A stretch of DNA of 64,000 nucleotides, taken from Lineus longissimus. Its lineage: Eukaryota; Nemertea; Pilidiophora; Heteronemertea; Lineidae. Under the pieces are notes generated by a model. It was given only the letters and a program-made list of their open reading frames with translations. It searched no databases and was not told the DNA's origin. A program made the translations under genes and the position numbers. This document shows, one piece after another, positions 23,794-34,849 of this stretch. Positions within the stretch are counted from its first letter, which is position 1, and every line of letters starts with the position of its first letter. Where the stretch lies: positions 12,841,501-12,905,500 of the forward strand of contig NC_088310.1 of NCBI RefSeq assembly GCF_910592395.1. Direction: 5' to 3'.

Positions 23794-24633
23794 TACCATG
23801 GTCACATTTTTTGTCTCCAGACCGATGACATATTCCACAATGTTTTGATATATCATGACTGCATCGTCGTCAATTTTCACCATTAATTTTGCATGCCCAC
23901 ATTGTGTCACAGTCCATTTTAATACTGCCAAGGCCTTGAATGTCAGATTGCGATAGTCTTCCTTGTAGTTTGCCTGTATTATGTCATTGTAGACAGAACT
24001 TTCATTGCGTAGTTTTGCCTCGGTTTTGGGGTCATACACTCGTGCAACGGTAAAAGCCAACTGAATTTTCTTCCCTCGATATGGCTTAATCTTTAGCCAC
24101 TCCCTTACATCTGCTCGGCGCCTGAAATTACTAGCATTACTCACCATCAGAATGAGCAAATATATGTCTTCTTCACACGGAGGAGGTGACAATATATCAT
24201 CCGTGTCAAAGAGTGTTAATCGGTGTAACATGTTTCCTGTCCTCTCATCAATCTTTTTCAGGTTTAGTAAATTAAGCAAATCTGCAGTTTTCAGGTTCTT
24301 CAGTAGATTAAACAAATCGGCAGATTTCGGAGGCCTCACTTTCTGACTTGTTTTTAAATCTGTCATTGGACGATGACTTCTTGTTCCCTTTATCGGGACA
24401 CGTGCCATTATTGCTCCATGAAGGTTTTGTTCCACATTGTCCACGACGACATGCCTGCGTTGATGAGACGATTTCATAAGAATAGTGAAACCAATGATAT
24501 TCACGGTGGCAACGACCAAAACTAAAACGTAAAATGTTCTTCTCATCTTTATGTGTCCTCTATCAAATTGGTAGTCCGTGGTTGATGGTAGGTAATAATA
24601 TATGATTTTCTGGTCCGAATGTAAATTTTCCAT
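23785..24633 (-). CDS. Beta-1,3-galactosyltransferase-like protein, 5' coding part
   Basis: Type II Golgi enzyme of glycosyltransferase family 31, transferring galactose or a related sugar from a UDP-sugar. A short N-terminus is followed by a signal-anchor helix (FYVLVLVVATVNIIGFTILM), a basic/leucine-rich stem, then the catalytic domain. The domain shows MVSNASNFRRRADVREWL, VYNDIIQANYKEDYRNLTFK and the metal-binding DDD in KLMVKIDDDAVM. The frame stops after KNVTMVLL at 23785, short of the family's length. The missing continuation is found at 21942-21828 and 21134-20787 on the same strand. Either ATG 24633 or ATG 24546 (directly before the membrane helix) could start translation. The first 30 residues lie beside a direct repeat (GTAGTCCGTGGTTGA at 24568 and 24634), so the later start is plausible. 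The acceptor is not predictable from sequence. Confidence 0.85.
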   Translation of the reverse strand: MENLHSDQKIIYYYLPSTTDYQFDRGHIKMRRTFYVLVLVVATVNIIGFTILMKSSHQRRHVVVDNVEQNLHGAIMARVPIKGTRSHRPMTDLKTSQKVRPPKSADLFNLLKNLKTADLLNLLNLKKIDERTGNMLHRLTLFDTDDILSPPPCEEDIYLLILMVSNASNFRRRADVREWLKIKPYRGKKIQLAFTVARVYDPKTEAKLRNESSVYNDIIQANYKEDYRNLTFKALAVLKWTVTQCGHAKLMVKIDDDAVMIYQNIVEYVIGLETKNVTMVLL

Positions 24634-24648
24634 GTAGTCCGTGGTTGA

Positions 24649-24876
24649 GGTGGCACTATACAGTGGGGACGGGGTCCGTCTTGTCCCCCCCCCCCCAGAG
24701 AAATGTAGTTCTTAAGACGCAGGCCTTATCCATGTTCATGAATGGGTCCATCGTGTTCCAAACACTATTTACTTTGAGGCCCTGGTCTTAGTTTCCATGT
24801 GCAGAGGGATCTTTGGCGATTTTATGATTTTCTGACGCTGCCCTTGGCACCGTCCTCCGCACTGTGTAGTGCCAGC
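24649..24876. mobile_element. 228-bp internal-deletion derivative of the TTAA-flanked element at 25239
   Basis: It starts GGTGGCACTATACAGTGGGG and ends CACTGTGTAGTGCCAGC, flanked by TTGA (left) and TTAA (right). About 185 bp at the left and 45 bp at the right closely match the ends of 25239-25971, and the middle is absent. The copy is thus a MITE made by internal deletion. TTAA targets are used by the piggyBac and Kolobok superfamilies. Confidence 0.85.
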
Positions 24877-25238
24877 TTAATGGGCCATAGGTCAAATTCT
24901 GCATTGTTCTGAGTCACCTTTAAAATGATCATGAGTCATTGGAAGACAACTGGCAACTCTCTGGTACCCATTTTAACACCATTGGGGAATATTGGCATTT
25001 CACCAGGGCAACTTGAAGGCACTATGCCCGAATCTGCATTTTGACTTGAAATCGCCTTATGGGAAGGTTGGTGAAATGCTCACCGTGGTGTATTTGCCTT
25101 CAATTCTCAAATGGCCACTGGAACCAATTAAGCCTTTTCACATTAACCCATGATGTGACAGACCATTGTGTTTATAATCACCTCTAGTTTTTGTATCTGT
25201 CGTCTATAGGGACATAATTGAACATCACAAACCATTAA

Positions 25239-25971
25239 GGTGGCACTACACAGTGGGGACGGGGTCCGTTTTGTCCCCCCCCCTCCCCCAGAAAAATGTA
25301 GTTCTTAAGACGCAGGCCGTTTCCATGTTCATGAATGGGTCCATCCTGTTCCAAACAACATTTACTTTGACGCCCTGGTCTTAGTTTCCATGTGCAGAGG
25401 GATCTTTGGCGATTTTATGAGCCTAGCATCTGTGCCATTTGAAGTGGGTGTCAATCCCCAGTTTGACCTCAATATATAACATACCTTCCATCTGCCACGC
25501 GAGGTTGGGCGTAGTTGTGCGAGTGTTAATTATGCTCGTCCAAATTCTAGGCCATATAGTGAAAAAAATAGCCGAGATGGACCCATGTTTTCACATCAAA
25601 TAAAGAAACTATAAAGATGCATTTGGCTATCCGCCGGTGGTAATGGCATTCCCAAATCATTCATTTTGAACCGTGTGAGGCCCGTTTGAAGATCGCACAC
25701 ATCTTGCCATTCCTTGGTCAATTATTCACCATTTTCAGCATCCGAGTGTTGTCAAAGTTGGCGCCACCTATCGGTGCACTAATGAATTAAATGCAATGAA
25801 AATGCTGTATACTTCTTCTCTGGATTCATAAGAACCCAGAAATGTATAGATTATGGTGCCTGTGATGTATGATTAGGCCTTAGCAGGAACTGAAATACTA
25901 CTTCGTGTCGGTTGCCCGGGTCCTATTTGACGCTGCCTTGGACACCGTCCTCCGCACTGTGTAGTGCCACC
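25239..25971. mobile_element. 733-bp TTAA-type nonautonomous element
   Basis: The inverted ends read GGTGGCACTACACAGTG and CACTGTGTAGTGCCACC, with TTAA on the left (25235-25238) and TTGA on the right (25972-25975). No transposase frame. Left-subterminal sequence includes a C run and AAATGTAGTTCTTAAGACGC, shared with the short copy at 24649. The piggyBac/Kolobok assignment rests on the TTAA site only. Confidence 0.85.
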
Positions 25972-25997
25972 TTGAATGTAAGATATGATATAATATA

Positions 25998-27351
25998 ACC
26001 TTTGCTCTGTTCTGACATTCCAGGTTGTAAACTGATTGATAATAATGATGAAGCGTTGACCCCAATATTCGAGAGCCCGGCTTATCACTGGTGATTAAGG
26101 CCGAGAGAATCAGGGCTACAACCCGTCTGGGGCATGTTGTGCATTTGTGTGGCTTTCCATGTGGGATCGTGGGCCATCTTGCTTTAAAAAAAACTAAGAG
26201 ATCATTGCTACGTCAAAGCTTTTGTCAATAGAGTTTGGGGCGGTTAGTAAAGTTGCATTCTCTTCGATCCGTCCTGATTGTATTCATGTTTGTGCCCAAC
26301 TAAAACAAAGAACCCGGTCTGCCACTTCCCTCCAACCCCATCCTTATGCAATGTCGGCCATCTACCGAAGGAGCCAAAGTTATGGTCAGGTCTCTAGGCT
26401 AACAGTCAACAGATCCGTGATCGAAACCCACCATCGATGTGAGCGTCAGTTGCTCAAGGCAGGTCCGCTCACCCCAAACAGGTCAGATTGGGTACCAGTC
26501 AGAAATTGTTAAGGTTTAGCAGCGATTCATTGATCGAGCATCTATCTTACTTCTTCTGAACGGTTTTAGGATAGATAGAAAGTGTGAAGTCGGATGATAA
26601 CCTCTACCTGACTGGATTTGGGACTATAAATTCTCAACTTTAATTTTGCCTCAAATATGTACCTTTTCAACCTTTAGAAGACTGACTAATTCTGTCTTCT
26701 TTGGTCTGAACAGCTTTAGCTTCACATTTTGTTTGAAGAGGACATTACCTTTTTCTCTAGCTACAACCGGGTTCAGGGTAACCGTATATACATGCAACAA
26801 TACATAACACAATTGATTACAAGAGTTTAGTAGGAACTACAGGTTTGTTATTTTAGGGTAATAAAAAAACGGCCGTCGTTACGTGGTGCTTTCACTGTCA
26901 TTGCATTGTTGCCACATCAGTGTGGTCTTCAGTTTCAAAGTTTGACATCATTTTAACACACCCTTTTGAAAATCAGTTCAGCTTATTGGGATACCCCTTC
27001 TTATTTTATGGGATGCACATTTTTCTTCTTTTTACAGGTTTGTACTTCAGCTGCAGTGATATTCTCTAGTTGTTTTAGATATTTGACATTCTCCTTGTTT
27101 CTTTTAGGAAAACCATGTGCTGCTATCAACTTCACCAGGATGCACTTATCCGTATCCAGTGCTTTTTCAACTTCCGGCCAATTGTACATAACATATGACA
27201 GGTTCCTCAGTTTGATGTTGCTGTATCTTGCGAGGACCGCAATGAAAGCGTCATCGACTGGAAAAGTCTGCCTCGTGACGCCATAGACTCGTGAGACGTG
27301 GAAAGAAGCGTGGTACATCTTCTGAACAGCTTCTACCGAAAGCAAACAAAG
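25998..27351. repeat. Segmental duplication, copy 2
   Basis: Direct duplicate of 19786-21135, offset about 6.2 kb. It carries the duplicated 3' exon of the galactosyltransferase, and beyond 27351 it continues directly into the middle coding part without the 683-bp element. Homology to locus 1 ends near 27440, inside the middle coding part. Confidence 0.9.
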
Positions 27352-27440
27352 AACCTGCTAGCATATGTGGGATAGGTAGCATTGTTAAAGTCTTCCTGAG
27401 AGATGTACCACTTACTTTTCGGATTCCTTAAAGGTTCCAA
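27001..27440 (-). pseudogene. Galactosyltransferase partial copy, locus 2 (empty-site allele)
   Basis: The minus strand reads ALEPLRNPKSKWYIS, YPTYASRFF, then after a frame change SVEAVQKMYHASFHV, FPVDDAFIAVLARYSNIKL and on to a stop at 27001. There is no intron or insertion between the middle and 3' parts, so the coding sequence was originally continuous across the insertion site. One base is missing near 27340 (GCTTTC against GGTTTTC in locus 1), which puts a TAG in frame. No membrane anchor or 5' half is present upstream. It is a truncated pseudogene, but it preserves the uninterrupted joint. Confidence 0.8.
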
Positions 27441-28384
27441 CGCTGCATATCACTGTGAAACCAAAACCTGCTACTTTTGAGCCATTTGGCCAAAACGTAC
27501 TACGCCTTCCCCACAACTAGTACTCCGTATTATACCGCCGCCAAGGTATCGCACAAATATCGCCTATTCTGCCAGACTTGTCTGGAAAAAAAAGTAGTAC
27601 GATTCCCGTTGAATACTCATCCATCACACAAATAAATCGCACGAAAATCCACCTACCACTTAGCGTCCTACTTCAGGCAGCTTATCGGACCGGCTGTCAC
27701 TCACCTCCCTTTGATTTGAGCCTTGTTAGCTATAGATGGTTCTGTATCACACCGGTAGGGCGCAAGGAATATGTGCAAGGGTCATGGCATGTGTCGCTTA
27801 TTAGCCAGGCAAGCATCCCGCTGGCTTTGCTACTCCTGTAATTTTAGTGATTGTTCTGGTCAACTGTTCGGATTAATTGCATTTATATTTTCTGAATGAC
27901 GCTGAAATATTTGAGAGTTAACACATCGCCAGGCCTATGACTCATGTAAATAGGTACGGGGCTGCTGAGCTGGTTGAAGGTACATACACAGGCACGTGTA
28001 TTTAGAAACACACCACCACTGACAGTGACAAGTACATGTAAAATAATGGAAAACATCGTCGTGCATCTCGATCGGTTACCACATTTGCAACAACATTACA
28101 AGGTCATCGCAAAGAGTTTATCAAAGCTCCAATTGTTTTGCATAGTGAGAATATTATATTTGATCATGGCACACAGCAGTAATCTTTAATATCTACATGT
28201 TCGCCGAAAATTGGAAAAGTTTCAGAAATGTGAAAAAAAAACTACTGGACATGTGACGGTCAGCCAATACTACGGCATGTACATGCTAAACTCAACTCGA
28301 GTTGAGTAGTCATCTTGACACTCAATTAGGCTACAAGGCTCTAAGAGCACCAAGTCCATTTATTGAGGGCTGTCCGTTATAGGT
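27441..28384. other. Noncoding region
   Basis: No gene supported. The palindrome CTCAACTCGAGTTGAG lies near 28291-28306. Confidence 0.45.
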
Positions 28385-28745
28385 GATCCAGAAGTATTGA
28401 GGTAGCAGGAAGGGGTGGGCGTTGTTGGTTTCTGAGTGGGAGGGGGTATAGTGGTGTCTGTTGACTGCGCTTTAAGAGAGACCAGTCTCTCTTAAAGCAT
28501 GATGTCAGTCACTCTTAAAGCACAGTCAACAGACATGTGATTTCAGTATTAGGTCTTTCATTGTTGCAATGCGAAAATGTAAGCAATTTTTGTGAGGTCC
28601 GTCATTTGTTATGACCAAGTAGCTTCTAGAGTGACTCAACCACTCTCTTGATTACAGCGGCCGCCTCAGCGCCACCACGCGGGACCTAATCGTATTAGGC
28701 TAAGTAGCTTCGCGCGATATGCAACATTCTGGGAAAACTCAAAGA
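28385..28745 (+). repeat. Dispersed repeat with hairpin terminus, partner of 17640-17890
   Basis: Same element as 17640-17890 in the opposite orientation. It contains the hairpin GCTTTAAGAGAGAC (28469-28482) / GTCTCTCTTAAAGC (28485-28498). The words TGTCTGTTGACTG (28456 on) and CAGTCAACAGACA (28522-28534) also form an inverted pair, suggesting a nested insertion with those ends. No ORF. Confidence 0.6.
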
Positions 28746-31127
28746 GGAAGTATGCTCATTAGCATAATCTATTCTTAGCTCCAGCTCGAGGAAATCTTGC
28801 GCAGGGTTTCTTCGGCCCAGATACATTGTGGTGGAAAACGTCTAGTACAAAGAACGCCTGGCTTGCGCCAGACTAATAAGTGAAGAAGGTCTGGCTGCGC
28901 GAGACTACTATGATAAAAATGATTATTGCAGAGACTCTGTGACGTAGGCATTATACTTTTTACAATTAAAAATGCTCTCAAAAGACGATAAGGAATGATT
29001 AGCTATTAACATTTCCTGAACTATATACCTTCTAATTATCACTTTACATAAATAGGTTGGCGTTAGGTGGCGTGCTTTTCTTTCCTCGTGACAATATACA
29101 GCAACATAGTTACAACCCCATAATCGCGCTACAAGTCCATAATGAGATCACGGTGACCCGTTTTAAACTGTTTCGCCAGCTTAATTATTTTGCCGCTACG
29201 CGGCGCGTTGGGTCCTTGCGTCGAGCCCGAAGAGTTTGCAACAGCAACAATCAAAGTTTGAGTGGTATGATGCAAAAGCCCGAAGGTACAGGACGATCAG
29301 AATACCACAGGTATAAATAGGCTCCCAACGTACTGCGATCATGAAAACCATCTCTCTAGAAAACATAATTATGTAATCTCATCCTGGGATGTGTATCGAT
29401 GATATGTGCACTGGACGCTTGTTCAATGTATGTTGTCGGGGGCCACTGCATACTCTGGTGGTATGTGAAGTCGGTATGAAACCGATGATTTGAAGGAATA
29501 TGATCAGGACTGGTGATGCCCTACAGACAGAGAGGTTCAACGTGTTCACCTTTGATTTGTGATGTAGTCGTATGCTCGGAGTAACCATGGTGGTATCGAT
29601 TCTCAGAAGTAGTGTAAATCTTTTTTAATCAGCCCAGTTATACTCATTCGGTCATGATAAAGAATATGATAAAATGAAGGACGTGTCATGGATTTTCGAT
29701 AACACGAGATATCAGAGTGTATACCCATATTCCCAAATGACCCCCCTATTTCAATCAAATTTTGACCTACTGTATACATTCTCGGAAAATCATTTGTGAA
29801 GGGAAATTGGACTACGCGTTACACATTACAGCCTGTTTGTCCCTTCAAGTTTGTCATTTACGGAAGTTGCATTGACTTCTATGAATGGTAGTATATTCAA
29901 TCGAGTCAAATGAAACAAGTCAAACTAATCAACCCGTTTTTTGTTAATGGCATAAACAATGACATAATTCTCAGAGTCCTTTTCTTTTTGGCCAGCGGTC
30001 GTTTCAACATAATGGGAGTGATGCCACCGATATCAAGGAAGATCAGTTCAATTTGCCACACCTTTGACATCCTGATATAACTAGTGATTTTCAATATACT
30101 ACACCTCTCCATAACTATCCCCCTCTCAATTTTTTTATACGAGGTAAACCTGATCTCATGATGCACCGTTGAATGAGAGTTCGACTTGCAGGAGTTATTC
30201 AGAAAAAGTACAAAAGTATCTCATTTTCCCGGGGATTTTACAACTGATTTTTGTTAAACTTCACAATGACCACTGACCATTCCTGAGAATTTGGAATACG
30301 CATCACAGCCCCTTACCTGGAGCGGACGGGGGAAAATTGGCAAGTAATAAATGGCAAAATAGCATTAATTTTTTAAAATGCCAAAAGCTAATCAATGACA
30401 TGTGAAATGGCAAATTATATATATAACAGAAAAGAGAGGCAAAATGGCAACATGTATCCAAATAAATAACTGACAATCAGTCAATATCGAAGTAATGTCG
30501 AGAAAATTATGACAGAACAAAAGGCAAACATAAATAAGACGAATGACAAAAGGTTGTGTCATATACTATACATGCAGGCGATGATCATAATGTGAGTTGG
30601 ACAATGTTGTACAATGGGGGGTTATCCATAATTATCAGTATTTTCAGTCTGTCGCAAACGAATAAATGCACACTCCAAAATGTTCTGCGAATTCCGATTA
30701 ATATAAGAATTCTTCAAAAACATCAGGAATTGAACGGGGATGAGATCTGCAAGGCGAAAAGCATGTGTTTTGCTGCTGTCTCAATGTTGATAATTATTAA
30801 TGACCCCTATTTAAAGCTAAATGGCTGAAGCCCGATGAGAGGCAATGTAGATGGAAAGCAAATAATATATGAACAGCAAAAGGGGATTAGTGAAAAATGA
30901 AACAAAAATATAGCATAGTTATAGCTTAAAGCCTCATGTCAAACTTTACTGGAACGGCAACCTTTTAAGATTGACGAAGTATGGCCGATATAAACGATCA
31001 TACAGGTGGGCAAAGTATTCAGGTTTGGGTAAATTCATTGAAATGAGTCAAATGTCGAATTTGAGGATTTACCCAGCTATCAAGCCAAAACATGATATTT
31101 TGAGTTGCTGACTTTCGTCAACTCTGC
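28746..31127. other. AT-rich noncoding region
   Basis: No gene supported. The stretch 30340-30900 is dense in ATGGCAAA/AAAGGCAAA words without clear periodicity. The second copy of the 16709 dispersed repeat lies at 30949-31105. Confidence 0.45.
30949..31105 (+). repeat. Dispersed repeat, copy 2
   Basis: Matches 16709-16860 in the same orientation, starting CCTCATGTCAAACTTTA and ending near CAAGCCAAAACATGATATT. It abuts the Harbinger element that starts at 31131. Confidence 0.55.
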
Positions 31128-31494
31128 TAATGGCCCTGTCACACTATTGCTTATGTGAGGAACGAATGAGTTGCGTATGAAAATTCATAAAATAACTTTC
31201 ATACGCACAAAAAAAACCTTGAAAATACAGAATTGTGCGTACACTTACCGTATTTAACCTATGAGTAGCGTATGAGTAGCGTATGGACAGCGTATGGCCA
31301 ACGTATGACCAGCGAATGTCAGCGTATGACAGCGTATGACCGTCGTATGGCCAACGTAGTCTGTGTATGGCTAGCGTATGAGTAGCAAATGACCAACGCA
31401 TGACCAGCGTACCGCTATCATGTGACAAAAGTGCCCATATAAACGGCTGCCTTTCCACATTGGAGCATTATTGCAGTAGACGTCGAACTGTCAA

Positions 31495-31572
31495 CATGCC
31501 TCCCAAGAAGAAGACATCGTCAACACGAGGCCGAGGAAAAGGCAAGAATACCTCATCATCATCCTGGTAGTC
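31495..31572 (+). pseudogene. Truncated start of a basic Harbinger-type second protein
   Basis: A 25-codon frame, MPPKKKTSSTRGRGKGKNTS, ends at a stop near 31567-31569. PIF/Harbinger elements carry a second gene for a Myb/SANT-like DNA-binding protein, and a basic N-terminus like this fits its start. The frame runs straight into the 3' end of the oppositely oriented transposase, as expected if an internal deletion removed the ends of both convergent genes. The identification is inferred from context. Confidence 0.45.
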
Positions 31573-32376
31573 ATTGGGTAAAGGATCTGGGGCAGGGAAT
31601 CCGATGGTACCGTCTTCAGCAAATTCCTTGATTTCAGAGTTATTGTAGATCTGTGCGTCTGATGCTGATCCTGTACCACCGAGGTCTGACCAGATGAACT
31701 TGTACTCCGCGTCTACAAGGGCCATGAGTACAACAGAGTAAAATCCCTTGTAGTTAAAGTATTGGGAACCACTCTTTGGAGGACACTTGCAGGCAATGTG
31801 CTTCCCATCTAGCGCACCACATGTATGGGGGAAGTTCCACTTCTGAAGGAACTTGTCAGATATGGCACGCCATCCCTCAGGAGTGGTGGGACAGGTCATC
31901 ACCTCGGGCATGTACTCATCGATGATGGCTTGGCAGACCTCTCTGACGACGAGTGACTGGTAGTTGTGGGGTACCCTCCATCCGTACTTCATGGTTGAAT
32001 ACGTGCTCCCAGAGGCAAGGTGACGCAAAGTCAGCGCGAGCTTCAGGCCAGGCTCCAGGGGCTCCCTGTACCAGGTGTGTTGTTAGGTGATCCTGGGCCC
32101 CACTCTGGCTAGCAGCTCATCGAACATATCGGGGGGCATCCGCATGAAGTTCTTGAAGGATCTTTGGTCCTCGTTTCGGACCTCCACCAGAAGCTGGTCA
32201 TAGAGGTCAAACTGCCGTCGCCTTCCGATAGATGGTCTCACCCAGACTTTACGTCTTCTTCTTTTTCTCTTCCTTCTTTTTATTCTTAAATATCGGATGT
32301 GGTGAACAGCCAAATCGATCAGATCATACTGATGTTGAAGAAGAGGTACCTCCATCCTCTCTCGTCGGAGGTCCAC
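31556..32376 (-). pseudogene. HARBI1-like transposase, truncated
   Basis: The N-terminal part (32376-32083) has a basic run and KVWVRPSIGRRRQFDLYDQL, then SFKNFMRMPPDMFDELLARV, the typical entry to Harbinger nucleases. It stops at a TAA near 32082, after which the same frame continues QHTWYREPLEPGLKLALTLR. The catalytic region shows CGALDGKHIACKCPP (first Asp) and SDLGGTGSASDAQIY (second Asp). The region that should hold the third acidic residue is lost: the frame ends LPNDYQDDDEVF and runs into sequence from the other gene. One nonsense codon plus an internal deletion make the protein inactive. Confidence 0.88.
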
Positions 32377-32920
32377 GAAGAACTGAAGAAGATCTCAAAA
32401 TGGGAGCCTATGAATACATTTTCTCAAAACGCTGGCCATACGCCAATCATACGCTAGTTGTACGTTAAACACGTTACTCAATCGTCAGGCGTACGCCAAG
32501 ATATCTATATACGTTGCAGATACGTCACACATACGTTGGCTGTACTCAAATCATGCGCTGTCAATACGTTAGCTGTACGATACACCTTCATGCCAACGTA
32601 TGTCTAGCGTATGACCAGCGTACTCGACCTATGAGTAACGTACCTCTAGCAACTCTCGCTTATTCAGATCGTATGCGTAGCGTATGCTTAGCGTATAAAC
32701 CGTACGTCCGAATACGCACAACATTTTTAAGCATGCTTAAAAGCAATTGTCTGCCTCGCCGTATGCCAGCGTATGCAACCGTATGCGACCGTGATTGCAA
32801 CGTATACAACCTATGCTTAACGTACCCCTAGCGTATGTCGGCGTATACCAGCGTATGAGTTATATTTTTCATAAGCTGGCGTACGCTAGTACGATACGCA
32901 ATAGTGTGACAGGGCCATAA

Positions 32921-33710
32921 ACCATGCAGAACTGATAATATTTTTTTTGCAAATGATAAAAGTTTATTACCTATCAATATCTGAGTCCAAATATACTCTA
33001 GACTCGCCGATCTAACACCGTTTTGGAATATGCAAGCCAATGCAAGCCCCCATAAATATAATGTCTTTTGTCGTTCGATGCTATTCAACATTGTTCAAGC
33101 TAGACAGCCAATAGGAGGGCGACACTAAGTTATCTGACATTTCTGATGGTCATGACATCATTCCATGCCCTTAGCGTTGTTTGTGTCGATTTCACAGCAA
33201 GGCTTCAGAATGACAGGCAGATAGGCCCTGAGCCAATCAGGTGTGAGAGGCCTTGGGCTGTTCAATGGGCATTGTGCTGGGGGGGGGTGATGCCCAGAGA
33301 AAATTGAGACCTTTGGCAGGACGTTTTCCGTGAACGTCCTAGAGGTTTATTGTACTTCGTAGACGCTTATTGTGTGTCTCACCAACTTTTGTTCGCGTTA
33401 TAGGCCCCTGCAAGGGCGTTATTACGTATGTTTTAGCGCGCGCGAGTTTTGCATGTAACTGTAGCCCACATATTAATGACTGTTATCGTATGTTATTATC
33501 CGAGTTTGGCAGGAGAGAAACCTAGGCCCTTACGTAAGCCTATTGCGTATGCGGTGATCATTTTTTACTATAAATGCAGGTCTTTCAGGCCTGTGGTGGC
33601 ACACTCACGGAGGTTATGATCGTGCGGAAAGGTAAGTGCGCGTTTGTCAAAAACGTGTTGGACTTCCTCGATTTTAGAAACCTGTGGTTTGGCAAAATAT
33701 TCCAACCGTA
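32921..33710. other. Noncoding region
   Basis: No gene supported. It contains a 9-bp G run near 33281 and a short hairpin AGGACGTTTTCC-GTG-AACGTCCT near 33319-33341. Confidence 0.45.
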
Positions 33711-33713
33711 TTA

Positions 33714-34846
33714 GGCTGAAGTTACATAGACCTCACGTTTCATCGACTCACGACTCATTTGTCACTTGTCATTCGTGACCTGATGAATGGACATTGGAAA
33801 ACCTATTGACCTGTTCTCATTGAAGTGAATTTTGTAAGTTTTGCCCGCATTCGTCGTCTCACGTCATTTCATGTCATTTCACGAGTGAGGCGATGAATGG
33901 ACATGTTACTTCTTTGTGAAATGAGCTGGCAAAGAAAGTGGACGTCCATGTGCATTTGTAGTGATATCGCCTTCGAAACTGTAAGTATAGCTACTTTTCG
34001 GCATTTTCATTAGTTTACACATTAATACAATAGCTAATTTCGATAGGAAATGAGAAACAATAACAAAAATGCAGCACTTTTATGTACCACATTGTTCTCG
34101 TCCGTCGCCTCCGCTTTCGTTTTCTATTCTCCATCAGGAGCAGCATGGCTGTCATCTCTTCTTCTTCTGAGTCCATGTGCGTCGCCGAGAAAATCCAAGT
34201 GACAAATGAACGAGCGAAGGCTGAAGTTACATAGACCTCACGTTTCATCGACTCACGACTCATTTGTCACTTGTCATTCGTGAGCTGATGAATGGACATT
34301 GGAAAACCTATTGACCTGTTCTCATTGAAGTGAATTTTGTAAGTTTTGCCCGCATTCGTCGCCTCACGTCATTTCATGTCATTTCACGCGTGAGGCGATG
34401 AATGGACATGTTCATTCTTTGTGAAATGAGCTGGCAAAGAAAGTGGACGTCCATGTGCATTTGTAGTGATATCGCCTTCGAAACTGTGAGTATAGCTACT
34501 TTTCGGCATTTTCATTAGTTTACACATTAACACAATAGCTAATTTCGATTGGAAATGAGAAACAAAAAATGCAAAAATGCAGCACTTTTATGTACCACAT
34601 TGTTCTCGTCCGTCGCCTCCGCTTTCGTTTTCTATTCTCCATCAGGAGCAGCATGGCTGCCATATCTTCTTCTTCTGAGTCCATGTGCGTCGCCGAGAAA
34701 ATCCAAGTGACAAATGAACGAGCGAAAAATGATCTGTATGTAAACCGCCGCGGTCACTCGTGACAAATGAGGAGTAACACGTGAAAATGAGCCGTGAGTC
34801 GATGAAAAATGTGGCGTGAGTAGCTCATTCCTATGTAACATCAGCC
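33714..34846. mobile_element. Nonautonomous PIF/Harbinger element with an internal tandem duplication
   Basis: The ends GGCTGAAGTTACATAG (33714 on) and CTATGTAACATCAGCC (to 34846) are inverted repeats. TTA flanks both sides (33711-33713, 34847-34849), a Harbinger-type 3-bp duplication. The left 505 bp is repeated in direct orientation at 34219-34726. Each copy holds, on the minus strand, a frame with MDSEEEEMTAMLLLMENRKRKRRRR (34185-34111 in copy 1), which resembles the acidic-then-basic N-terminus of a HARBI1-type transposase. So the element is a deletion product that kept only the first coding segment. Confidence 0.75.
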
Positions 34847-34849
34847 TTA

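Larger units (their letters stand above)
31131..32917. mobile_element. PIF/Harbinger element, 1787 bp, with subterminal repeat arrays
   Basis: The ends are inverted repeats TGGCCCTGTCACACTATTG (31131-31149 and, inverted, 32899-32917) flanked by the 3-bp target duplication TAA (31128-31130 and 32918-32920), the PIF/Harbinger signature. Between each end and the coding part lie arrays of CGTATG-type words. On the left (31262-31420) about 14 copies recur every 11 bp, as NNNNRCGTATG. On the right (32430-32890) they are more irregular and in both orientations. The element carries a decayed transposase and a truncated second gene. Confidence 0.92.

Noticed and set aside
31262-31420. CRISPR-like array
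   Set aside because: Units are about 11 bp, without unique spacers, lie inside a Harbinger element, and the genome is eukaryotic.
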